Positions 14,531 to 20,974 of a DNA stretch of 22,427 bases are shown here, in pieces. Position numbers and translations under genes: made by a program. Origin of the DNA: UBA2160 sp964588665. GTDB taxonomy: Bacteria > Chloroflexota > Dehalococcoidia > Lucifugimonadales > UBA1123. Location: assembly GCA_964588665.1 (NCBI GenBank), contig CAZPQQ010000053.1, positions 1 through 22,427 of the forward strand, read 5' to 3'. Position 1 is the first letter of the stretch. Each line of letters begins with the position of its first letter. The notes beneath the pieces were generated by a model. That model had not been told where the DNA came from and ran no database searches. It worked only from the letters and a program-made list of their open reading frames with translations.

Positions 14531-15715
14531 ATGACGAGAGGCTCGAGGCTGCCGCCCCAGGAACAGAACCTGTTTCAGTTGATCCGTGCGCGCCGCGCTC
14601 AGGCCGAAGAGCGGGGCGTGGACCTCATCGACCTCTCGATCGGCGAGCCGCGCGGCCCGGCGTTGCTCAGTGCGCGCGAGGCTGCGGCCGCCGCGGTGAT
14701 GAGCGAACGAGAGGAAATGCACCGCTACCAGTACAACGCCAGCCCCGGTGTGCCTGATTTTGCGAAGTTGTTCATCGAGAGCTGCCTGAACCGGAAGTTG
14801 GACGATGACGACGTCGCGTTTCTTCCGATACCGGGCATCAAGCGCATGCTTGGGCTGATTCCGTTGGCGTGCGGCGCGTGGCGTGAACCCACCGCCGTCG
14901 GGACGATGACAGACCCCGGATATCCCTTTCCAGTAGACTGGTGCGCCTATCTGGGCGCCGATCAATACGCGCTGCGCCTGGATCGCCAGAACACGTTCCG
15001 CTTCACGCCTGACGACATTAAACCGGGAACCCAACTCTTGATGACGAACTATCCCCACAACCCAACGGGCAGGGTGGTCGACCGAGAATGGTGGGAGAGG
15101 CTGTGCGAGCACTGCGTCGAAAACGACATCCGCCTGTTCAACGACGCCGCATACGCCACGCTCGCGTATGCCCCGGAGAGCTGCACGCTGACTGACGTCA
15201 CCGCCGGCTTCCCCGAGCTCTCTTGGGTCGAGGCATTCTCTGCAGCGAAGGTCATCGGCAACGGAACCGGCTGGCAGGTTGGCGCGGTGGTGGGTTCGCC
15301 CGATTTCGTCGCGGACCTGGGCAACGTCAAAGGCAATACGGACGAAGGGTTCATCGCTCCCATGGCCGCGGGCGTGCTCGAAGCATGTCAGAACGACAAA
15401 GAGGGAATCGACTCCTATCGAGAGATGTACCGCAACCGCATTCGCCTTTTCATCGACACCCTCATCGAGCACGGCATGAAGTTGGCCGTCGAACCCGACG
15501 CCGGCTTCTTCACGTTGTGGCAAGTCCCGGATCGTGCGTTCGGGGAGCCGGTTGAGAGCGCAGCGGAGTTCAACTTCCGCATGATCGACCGTTGTGGACT
15601 GATCGGGGTCCACTTCGATCCCGAATACATACGATACGCGGTTTGCGCGGACGTCGAAGAGCTGGCCGGGGACATCAACGCCGCCTTCCGAAGCGCGGAC
15701 GTTTCGTACGTGTGA
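14531..15715 (+). CDS. PLP-dependent class I/II aminotransferase
   Basis: A fold-type I aminotransferase, 394 aa, of unknown substrate. Visible landmarks are DLSIGEP (35-41), MTNYPHNPTG (171-180) with Asn177, FNDAAYATLAY (203-213) with Asp205 and Tyr208 contacting PLP, and the Schiff-base Lys240 in FSAAK. Arg368 in YIRYAV would bind the substrate carboxylate. The usual G-x-R-x-G after the lysine, whose Arg binds the PLP phosphate, is GWQVG here (Gln249). LL-diaminopimelate, alanine and aspartate aminotransferases are possible relatives; the sequence alone does not decide. AGGAG (14519-14523) lies 7 nt before ATG 14531. It is a single gene, behind the atp terminator. Confidence 0.9.
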   Translation: MTRGSRLPPQEQNLFQLIRARRAQAEERGVDLIDLSIGEPRGPALLSAREAAAAAVMSEREEMHRYQYNASPGVPDFAKLFIESCLNRKLDDDDVAFLPIPGIKRMLGLIPLACGAWREPTAVGTMTDPGYPFPVDWCAYLGADQYALRLDRQNTFRFTPDDIKPGTQLLMTNYPHNPTGRVVDREWWERLCEHCVENDIRLFNDAAYATLAYAPESCTLTDVTAGFPELSWVEAFSAAKVIGNGTGWQVGAVVGSPDFVADLGNVKGNTDEGFIAPMAAGVLEACQNDKEGIDSYREMYRNRIRLFIDTLIEHGMKLAVEPDAGFFTLWQVPDRAFGEPVESAAEFNFRMIDRCGLIGVHFDPEYIRYAVCADVEELAGDINAAFRSADVSYV

Positions 15716-15893
15716 TTCGACCCCGCGACCGAAAGCGCAGAAACCGCCTGTCGCTGACGTCCAGCGATCCCTGATTGAATAGCACGATCCGACGCGCTCG
15801 ACCTCAGAATCTAATGTGAATCTCATCTTCTCATAATCAAACTATGCGATCCCGCGTGTAATCTGGACTCATCTTCAAGGAGAGGTGAGACGA

Positions 15894-16217
15894 ATGCACA
15901 TCCAGATTATCAACTTCAACCTCAAAGACCTGAGCGAAGAGGATTACCAGGCGGCGTGCGAAGAACAGTTCGCCCTGGCATTCGCCGATGTCCCGGGTCT
16001 GATCTCCAAGGTGTGGCTGGCGAACTCCGAGACCAACACGTACGGCGGCGTGTACACCTGGCGCGACCGACAGGCAATGGTGGAGTTTACGAAGTCCGGG
16101 CTCTTCAACGCAGTGGCCAGTCATCTCAACTTCGCCAACATCGTTTCGACGGACTTTGGCGTACTCGAAGCGGCCACCGAGGTCACCCGTGGCCTTGTCG
16201 AGGCGCCGGCGCGTTAA
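15894..16217 (+). CDS. YdhR-like small protein (putative monooxygenase, dimeric alpha+beta barrel fold)
   Basis: 107 aa. It resembles E. coli YdhR in order and spacing. An N-terminal strand (HIQIINFNL) comes first, then GLISKVWLANSETNTYGGVY and TWRDRQAMVEFTKSGLFNAV, then a C-terminal FGVLEAATEVTRG. The fold is shared with ABM-type monooxygenases. Catalysis by YdhR itself is not firmly shown, so the substrate is open. ATG 15894 follows AAGGAGAGGTGAG (15877-15889). A GTG at 15885 lies inside the Shine-Dalgarno and is rejected. No convincing promoter was found in the 178-nt gap upstream, though weak -10-like CATAAT (15832-15837) and TAATCT (15859-15864) occur. Confidence 0.75.
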   Translation: MHIQIINFNLKDLSEEDYQAACEEQFALAFADVPGLISKVWLANSETNTYGGVYTWRDRQAMVEFTKSGLFNAVASHLNFANIVSTDFGVLEAATEVTRGLVEAPAR

Positions 16218-16377
16218 AAGGGATCAGATGGTGTTCGGTTGGTGCTCACCCGAGCGTTCCGGAATGGCTTCGTCTTCGCGACGGACACGCCATCGGAGCT
16301 GGATATGCCGGCAAGGATTTGGGATCATTGTTCCCTGACGCCAGCCTGCACGACACGACATCTTGGTGGAGTGCTGA

Positions 16378-16386
16378 TGGTACAAT
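16378..16386 (+). promoter_or_regulatory. Extended -10 promoter of the ATPase/winged-helix regulator
   Basis: TGG followed by TACAAT (16381-16386) forms a strong extended -10. No good -35 stands at the right distance. The predicted start near 16393 leaves 28-40 nt to the two candidate ATGs. The rest of the 16218-16420 gap showed nothing recognisable. Confidence 0.42.
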
Positions 16387-16432
16387 CGAGCACGACACCC
16401 ACCAAAGGCGGTTCATTGGGATGGTACGCCGT

Positions 16433-17917
16433 ATGAGCGAGCTCCTGGCTGAGCGTGCCACGGAGAGCTTCGTCGGAAGAAAAGAGGAGATTGCCGTCCT
16501 TCTCCGGATGCTGGAGGAGGGCGGCGGCCCCCTTGTGATGCACGTCCATGGCGCGGCGGGCATTGGAAAGTCTTCCCTGGTGGAAGCGTACGCTGCCAAA
16601 GCGCGCGCCCAAAGGGCGACGGTAGTCAGCCTGGACTGCCGCGCGATCGAACCCACGCCACGAGGGTTCACACACGAACTAGGAGCTGCAATTGGCTTCG
16701 ACACCGATGGGGTGGACGAGATCGCGGACCGGCTGTCCGAGATCGGTGGACGGGTTGTCCTCACCCTCGACACCTACGAGGTGCTTCTTCTTTTGGACAC
16801 ATGGTTGCGGCAGGTGTTCATCCCGGCCCTGGGCGATAACGTCAGGGTCGTATTGGCAGGGCGCGAACCTCCAATTCCGGCTTGGAATATCGCGCCCGAG
16901 TGGCAGGGGTTGTTCGAAAGCCTGACACTCGGTCCGTTGAGCGATGACGAGGCGGTCGACCTGCTGGTTCGAACGGGCGTCCCAACACCCGATTCAAATC
17001 GCATCAACAAGGTTGCCAGAGGACACCCTCTCGCCCTCAAGCTGGCGGCGTCCACCGTCGCGCAACGCCCGGAACTTGATCTCGAACAGGTAGCCATTCC
17101 GACGGTTGTACGCGAGCTGACGCGCCTGTTCCTTGCCGACGTCTACGATCCCCTGACCCGACGCGGAATAGAGGCGTCCTCGGTAGTCAGGCGGTCCACG
17201 CAGTCGCTATTGGGCGCCATGCTGGCGAACGCCGCGCCCCGAGACGTCTACGAACGGCTCAGCGCGCTGCCGATCATGGAAAGCGGCAGGGACGGCCTGA
17301 ACATGCACGATGCCGTGCGCAAAGCTGTTGCCGCATCGCTGAAGGCCTCCGACCCGGCCAGGTATCAGGACTACCGCCGCGCCGCGTGGCGGCAGTTGCG
17401 ATCCGAAGTGCGCACGGCAGCCATCGCGGATCTGTGGCGCTACACGGCGGACATGCTCTACATGATAGAACACCCTGTCGTCCGAGAGGCGTTCTTCCCC
17501 AGTGGAGATCAACGACTGGCCGTAGAGCCCGCTCGTTCGGAAGACGGGGATTGGTTATGGCGATCGCCCGACGGCACGACGGCCCTGACGCTGCGCGCGC
17601 GCTGGAGCTCTGGTGGGAGCGAGCGCCGCACGCGTTTCACGTCGTCTGTGACAAGAACCATTCCGTTGTTGGCTTCTACTGTATGCTCGATTCCGGCTTG
17701 GCCGCCCGATTTTCACTCGAAGACGATCCAATCGTCGAAGCCTGGTTGGCCCATCTTGACGAAGACCCGACGCCAAATGGTCAGCAGACTCTGCTCATGC
17801 GGCGTTGGCTTGGCGAAGAAAGCGGCGAGATGCCGTCGATGGTACAAGCCGCCTGCTGGCTCGATATCAAGCGGGTCTACATGGAGCTGCGGCCCAACCT
17901 CCGACGTGTGTATATGA
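16433..17917 (+). CDS. STAND-type ATPase half of a frameshifted regulator
   Basis: Read as given, this frame encodes 494 aa, but only about the first 371 look like real protein. Residues 1-116 form an AAA_16/STAND-like P-loop domain: FVGR (13-16), Walker A GAAGIGKSS (40-48) and Walker B VVLTLD (108-113). A sensor-like VRVVLAGREPP and the STAND hallmark GHPLALKLAAS follow. A helical or winged part with MHDAVRKAV comes after. From about 17550 the frame turns into arginine/serine-rich noise, while the frame one base back becomes protein-like, so the gene appears shifted at the G-run 17546-17549. ATG 16433 (MSELLAERATESFVGR) is preferred; ATG 16421 is possible. The likely role is ligand- or nucleotide-switched transcription control. 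Confidence 0.7.
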   Translation: MSELLAERATESFVGRKEEIAVLLRMLEEGGGPLVMHVHGAAGIGKSSLVEAYAAKARAQRATVVSLDCRAIEPTPRGFTHELGAAIGFDTDGVDEIADRLSEIGGRVVLTLDTYEVLLLLDTWLRQVFIPALGDNVRVVLAGREPPIPAWNIAPEWQGLFESLTLGPLSDDEAVDLLVRTGVPTPDSNRINKVARGHPLALKLAASTVAQRPELDLEQVAIPTVVRELTRLFLADVYDPLTRRGIEASSVVRRSTQSLLGAMLANAAPRDVYERLSALPIMESGRDGLNMHDAVRKAVAASLKASDPARYQDYRRAAWRQLRSEVRTAAIADLWRYTADMLYMIEHPVVREAFFPSGDQRLAVEPARSEDGDWLWRSPDGTTALTLRARWSSGGSERRTRFTSSVTRTIPLLASTVCSIPAWPPDFHSKTIQSSKPGWPILTKTRRQMVSRLCSCGVGLAKKAARCRRWYKPPAGSISSGSTWSCGPTSDVCI

Positions 17918-18372
17918 CGGTCCGCGATCTGTTAACTTACGCCCCCGTGGCCCAGGAACTTGGTTTCGAACCTATCGACAAAGCCCATCTGGAGCTGGAC
18001 GGAGTCACGTACCACTCAGTGGTCTTGGACTTAGGCCCGGGATCAGTGGATGGCTGGTTGGCAGGACTCGCGGCGACTGAATTGGGCGTCAAAGACGATG
18101 GCCTTCTCGACGTCGGAGCTCGTGAACTGGTGGTCAGAGGGAGGCGAATCGGTCTGACCAAGCTCGAGTTCGGTGTGATGCGCCTTCTCTGTGAACGCGA
18201 GGGCCATGCGGTGTCTCGGGCGGATATAGTTGAGAAGGTTTGGGGCTACGAATACCGGGGCGGGAGCGACGTCGTGGACGTGGTCGTACGATCCTTACGG
18301 AAGAAGTTGGGCGGCTCAGCGTCGGTGCTTCAGACCGTGCGAGGGGTCGGATACCGATTCAAGGGGAACTGA
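17557..18372 (+). CDS. GNAT-like plus OmpR-type winged-helix half of the frameshifted regulator
   Basis: 271 aa from ATG 17557, which has a weak GGGGA (17546-17550) 6 nt upstream. Residues 1-170 look like an acyltransferase (GNAT)-type region: ALELWWERAPHAFHVV, then HSVVGFYCMLDSG, then VYMTVRDLLTYAPVAQELGF. The CoA-binding motif is not clear, so this assignment is tentative. From about 18098 a Trans_reg_C winged helix of OmpR/PhoB type is clear: LTKLEFGVMRLLCEREGHAV, RADIVEKVWGYEYRGG, VVVRSLRKKLG, LQTVRGVGYRFKGN. No receiver domain is present. One added base at 17546-17549 would join it to the ATPase as a single protein of about 646 aa. Independent translation by coupling is the other possibility. 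Confidence 0.72.
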   Translation: MAIARRHDGPDAARALELWWERAPHAFHVVCDKNHSVVGFYCMLDSGLAARFSLEDDPIVEAWLAHLDEDPTPNGQQTLLMRRWLGEESGEMPSMVQAACWLDIKRVYMELRPNLRRVYMTVRDLLTYAPVAQELGFEPIDKAHLELDGVTYHSVVLDLGPGSVDGWLAGLAATELGVKDDGLLDVGARELVVRGRRIGLTKLEFGVMRLLCEREGHAVSRADIVEKVWGYEYRGGSDVVDVVVRSLRKKLGGSASVLQTVRGVGYRFKGN

Positions 18373-18389
18373 CGATCGCAGTCGATCGT
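18372..18389. repeat. Inverted repeat between the convergent regulator and rex genes
   Basis: ACGATCG (18372-18378), loop CAGT, CGATCGT (18383-18389) is a perfect 7-bp stem starting at the last base of the stop codon. It has no T-run on either strand. It may serve as a weak bidirectional end-of-gene hairpin. Confidence 0.35.
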
Positions 18390-18423
18390 GGGGAGTTCGC
18401 CTGCCACGTGAGTTTAGGGCCGG

Positions 18424-19041
18424 CTACGCGTCCTTGAGGTAGAAGGTCATCGACTGGAGCGAGATGACCGGGTCGATGTTCCGCATCACGATGCCCAAGG
18501 GGACGTGAGGCGCGACCGGTGCGTAGTTGAGAATTCCGTGGATTCCGTTTTCGACAAGTGTGTCGATGACGTTCTGAGCCTGGACGGCCGGCACCGCCAC
18601 GATCCCGATCGACACCCGTTGTTCGGAGATGGCCTGGCTCAAGTCCTCCATGGGCCGGACCTTCAAATCGCCGACCATCGTGCCAATGTGTCTCTGGCTG
18701 GAGTCGAAGGCGGCGACGATGGAGAACCCTTCAGGGGCAAAGCCCGTGTAGTTGATGATGGCTCTGCCGAGGCGGCCCACGCCGATCAGACAGGCCCGCC
18801 ACTCACGCGTCAGTCCCAGGATGTCCCGCAGCTCATCCAGCAGGAACTCAATGTTGTATCCTCGGCCCTGCTTTCCGAATCTGCCAAAGTAGCTCAGATC
18901 CTTGCGGATCTGCGCTGGAGTCATCTGCAACCGGCCACCGAGTTGGTGCGAACTCACGACCTCGGCGCCTTCGCGCTGAAGCTGCGTCAATGCCCTCACG
19001 TAGAGCGGCAACCGTAGTACAACTACTTCAGGGACATCCAC
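18424..19041 (-). CDS. rex: Redox-sensing transcriptional repressor Rex
   Basis: Rex senses the NADH/NAD+ ratio and represses respiratory and fermentative genes when NADH is low. The 205-aa protein starts MDVPEVVVLRLPLYVRALTQ, matching the family N-terminus. It has the winged helix VVSSHQLGGRLQMTPAQIRK, DLSYFGRFGKQGRGYNIEFL, and a Rossmann domain with GVGRLGRAIINY and ILNYAPVAPHVP. GTG 19041 is chosen because everything upstream in frame lacks family similarity and AAGGAGG (19060-19054) stands 12 nt before it. The longer reading to 19125 begins with basic residues unlike Rex. The leader carries a 6-bp hairpin, GCGCCG/CGGCGC (19108-19122). A candidate Rex operator overlaps its promoter. Confidence 0.93.
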   Translation of the reverse strand: MDVPEVVVLRLPLYVRALTQLQREGAEVVSSHQLGGRLQMTPAQIRKDLSYFGRFGKQGRGYNIEFLLDELRDILGLTREWRACLIGVGRLGRAIINYTGFAPEGFSIVAAFDSSQRHIGTMVGDLKVRPMEDLSQAISEQRVSIGIVAVPAVQAQNVIDTLVENGIHGILNYAPVAPHVPLGIVMRNIDPVISLQSMTFYLKDA

Positions 19042-19149
19042 GGAGTCGGTGTGCCTCCTTGATTCGGTCGGCGCGGTCGGAAACGACATGCTCCCTCGCC
19101 CGCCTGTGCGCCGCTTCGGCGCCACCGCGAGAGGACCATGTCACATTAA

Positions 19150-19178
19150 AGTATATCGGTTTAGATGGGAATTGTGAA
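19150..19178 (-). promoter_or_regulatory. Promoter of rex
   Basis: On the minus strand, TTCACA (19178-19173), a 17-bp spacer and TATACT (19155-19150) predict a start near 19143, giving a leader of about 100 nt before the GTG. Confidence 0.62.
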
Positions 19179-19189
19179 TATCGTAACAG
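19172..19189. promoter_or_regulatory. Candidate Rex operator in the rex-gltA intergenic region
   Basis: TTGTGAA (19172-19178), centre TATC, GTAACAG (19183-19189) compares with the known Rex consensus TTGTGAA-N4-TTCACAA. The first arm is perfect and the second matches at 4 of 7, so 11 of 14 arm positions agree. The perfect arm lies over the -35 of the rex promoter, where Rex would repress its own gene. On the plus strand, TTGTGA-N17-TATCTT (19195-19200) could be a divergent promoter sharing the site. Confidence 0.5.
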
Positions 19190-19208
19190 AGGGTTATCTT
19201 CCGCGAAC

Positions 19209-19248
19209 CCTGGCGTAGGGCGACAGCCTCTCGCGCCAGGCGCCTTTT
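19209..19248 (+). other. Hairpin followed by TTTT upstream of the gltA promoter
   Basis: CCTGGCG (19209-19215) and CGCCAGG (19234-19240) form a perfect 7-bp stem with an inner GGC/GCC pairing, followed by CGCC and TTTT (19245-19248). It lies just after a possible plus-strand promoter (19172-19200). It could end a very short transcript or be an unrelated repeat. Confidence 0.3.
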
Positions 19249-19298
19249 CTGGTGGATTTCGGCGTCGATGCAGGTGCAATTGTCAGGCACGGCGAATC

Positions 19299-19327
19299 TT
19301 GACACTCAGGCACGTCAATGCTAGAAT
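19299..19327 (+). promoter_or_regulatory. Near-consensus promoter of citrate synthase
   Basis: TTGACA (19299-19304), a 17-bp spacer and TAGAAT (19322-19327) predict a start at about 19334. The leader to the ATG is about 139 nt. Confidence 0.78.
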
Positions 19328-19333
19328 TGCGAT

Positions 19334-19427
19334 GCTTTTCGAGGCGGTCCTTTTGCGGTGAACCGCCTTGAGCCTAAGACGCCGAAAAGCTTCATCCTGC
19401 GCCCACATCGGAAACGCATTCGGGCGC
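19334..19427 (+). ncRNA. Structured 5' leader of the citrate synthase mRNA (unassigned cis-regulatory RNA)
   Basis: The predicted transcript begins with GCUUUUCG (19334-19341), which pairs perfectly with CGAAAAGC (19383-19390). Stacked directly inside is a 7-bp stem, AGGCGGU (19342-19348) with ACCGCCU (19362-19368), with a 13-nt loop. A 14-nt strand (19369-19382) joins the two. Downstream, GCGCCC (19399-19404) pairs with GGGCGC (19422-19427), followed by CUUAAUAAUU and then the ribosome-binding site. The layout, a closed 5' element then a second hairpin, resembles a leader switch. I do not recognise a known riboswitch class. Confidence 0.4.
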
Positions 19428-19472
19428 CTTAATAATTCGCAACCGACCCATCTAGCTATTGGAGGAAGCGCT

Positions 19473-20612
19473 ATGACAGAAGAGAAGGTCCAGCTTTATC
19501 GCGGCCTTCGCGAAGTTTACATAGACCGGACGACGAGCAGCTTTATCGATGGCGACATCGGCAAACTGCTGTATCGCGGCTACAACATCGATGACCTGGC
19601 GGTAAAATCCACCTTTGAAGAGACCGCCTATTTGGTGATGTACGGCGAGTTGCCCACTCGGGAGCAGTTGGTCGAATTCGATGCTGAGTTGAAAGCCTCC
19701 CGTGGACTTCCCGACGAGATTCTCGACGTGATCAAGCTGACGCGCAATTCCCATCCGATGGATGTGCTCCGAACCGCGATCTCAGCCCTCTCGGCCTATG
19801 ACGCTGACACCGAAGACAACTCCACCGAAGCAACGCTGCGAAAAGGAGTTCGTCTAACCGCTCAAGCTCCCACCATCGTGGCCGCTCACTCCCGAATCAG
19901 AGAGGGCAAAGACCCGGTGGGTCCAGACCCGTCAGTCAACCACGCCACGAACTTCCTTCAGATGCTCAACGGCGAAGCGCCCGACCCTCGGGACGCCGCG
20001 CTCATCGACAAAGACTTCGTGCTGCACGCCGAACATGGCATCAACGCCTCGGCATTCGGGGCGAGGGTGGCAGCCTCCACAATCGCTGACCTGCACTGCG
20101 CCATCACGACAGGCGTGGCCGTCCTCAAAGGACCCTCCCACGGCGGCGCCGCGGAAGAAGTCATGAAGATGGCCCAGGAGATCGGCAGCGAGGAGAACGC
20201 CGAGAAGTACGTTCGCGACAGGCTGGACGGTGGCGGCAGGATCATGGGATTCGGCCACCGCGTATACAAGGCCATCGACCCCAGGTCGGTTCACCTGCAA
20301 GAGGACGCCAAAGCTCTCGGCGAACGCAAAGGCGAACCCGGTTGGTTCGGCATTCTTCAGAACGTGATCGAAGTGATGGAGCCGTATCGCCGACGGGGCA
20401 TCTACCAGAACGTCGACTTCTTCTCGGGGACGATCTACTACCTGTTGGGCATCCCTGACGACTTGTTCGTCTCCATATTCGCCATGGGGCGAGTCCCTGG
20501 CTGGACGGCGCAGGTCGTCGAGCAGTTCGAGAACAACATCTTGCTCAGGCCAAGACTCCAGTACATGGGAGAGATGGACCGCGCCTACGTGCCGATCGAG
20601 GAGCGTAGTTAA
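19473..20612 (+). CDS. gltA: Citrate synthase
   Basis: Citrate synthase condenses acetyl-CoA with oxaloacetate at the entry to the TCA cycle. 379 aa places it with the shorter citrate synthases of Gram-positives, archaea and Chloroflexi, not the longer NADH-regulated proteobacterial form. Catalytic residues are present: His188 in HAEHGINAS, His262 in GFGHRVYK and Asp315 in QNVDFFSG. GPSHGGAAEEV (220-230) contributes to substrate binding. 2-Methylcitrate synthase is a close relative and cannot be fully excluded. ATG 19473 has GGAGGA (19461-19466) 6 nt upstream. In-frame sequence from 19368 belongs to the leader. The likely regulators are the leader RNA and perhaps Rex upstream. The small CxxC gene follows after 53 nt. 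Confidence 0.93.
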   Translation: MTEEKVQLYRGLREVYIDRTTSSFIDGDIGKLLYRGYNIDDLAVKSTFEETAYLVMYGELPTREQLVEFDAELKASRGLPDEILDVIKLTRNSHPMDVLRTAISALSAYDADTEDNSTEATLRKGVRLTAQAPTIVAAHSRIREGKDPVGPDPSVNHATNFLQMLNGEAPDPRDAALIDKDFVLHAEHGINASAFGARVAASTIADLHCAITTGVAVLKGPSHGGAAEEVMKMAQEIGSEENAEKYVRDRLDGGGRIMGFGHRVYKAIDPRSVHLQEDAKALGERKGEPGWFGILQNVIEVMEPYRRRGIYQNVDFFSGTIYYLLGIPDDLFVSIFAMGRVPGWTAQVVEQFENNILLRPRLQYMGEMDRAYVPIEERS

Positions 20613-20665
20613 AGATCATTTGGCGGCCGGAATAGCCTCTGCACCAGAAAGAAGGTAGAACTATT

Positions 20666-20854
20666 TTGAACGACGAAGAACAAATTGAGTCCGACTGCAT
20701 GCACTACTGGTTGATCGACGAGCCCAACGGCCCGACCAGCGCCGGGGTCTGCAAGAACTGCGGTCAGATCCAAGAGTTCCGAAACTCGATCCAAGGATCG
20801 GGCTGGGACAGAGATGGCGGAAGAGGCCGGCGCGCGAGGCGTGCCAGATCGTAA
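20666..20854 (+). CDS. Small conserved-type CxxC protein, function unknown
   Basis: A 62-aa protein from TTG 20666 with AAGGT about 9 nt upstream. The core is CMHYWLIDEPNGPTSAGVCK followed by NCGQIQEFRNSIQGSGW. Cys and His near residues 11-13 and the Cys-x-x-Cys at 29-32 suggest a zinc-ribbon-like fold (inference). The tail is Gly/Arg-rich (RDGGRGRRARRARS) and might touch nucleic acid. The pattern seems familiar from short Chloroflexota proteins, but no function is known to me. It lies between gltA and a strong terminator, so it is probably cotranscribed with gltA. An ATG-less start and the short length keep confidence moderate. Confidence 0.68.
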   Translation: MNDEEQIESDCMHYWLIDEPNGPTSAGVCKNCGQIQEFRNSIQGSGWDRDGGRGRRARRARS

Positions 20855-20884
20855 TCGGTTCTCGCGACGCTACATGACCAAGGC

Positions 20885-20927
20885 AACAGGGGCGCCCCAG
20901 TGCAAACGGGGCGCCCCTGTTCTTTTT
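20885..20927 (+). terminator. Intrinsic terminator after the gltA-CxxC pair
   Basis: A perfect 14-bp stem, AACAGGGGCGCCCC (20885-20898) and GGGGCGCCCCTGTT (20908-20921), has a 9-nt loop and is followed by C and TTTTT (20923-20927). This is the clearest terminator in the window. Confidence 0.93.
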
Positions 20928-20974
20928 CACCGACCCATGGACGAACGCCACAAAACGCTGTTACGAGGGAGCCC

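Noticed and set aside
14513..15826. A 437-aa minus-strand open frame
   Set aside because: It is antisense to the aminotransferase, whose catalytic motifs are unmistakable. Long antisense frames are common at this GC content.
15956..16432. In-frame extension of the ATPase upstream into the YdhR-like gene
   Set aside because: It overlaps a well-supported gene in another frame and reads as arginine-rich noise. A promoter and ATGs lie downstream at 16381-16433.
19042..19125. Longer Rex reading from a GTG at 19125
   Set aside because: The added residues are unlike any Rex N-terminus, and the AAGGAGG site lies within that stretch, ahead of GTG 19041.
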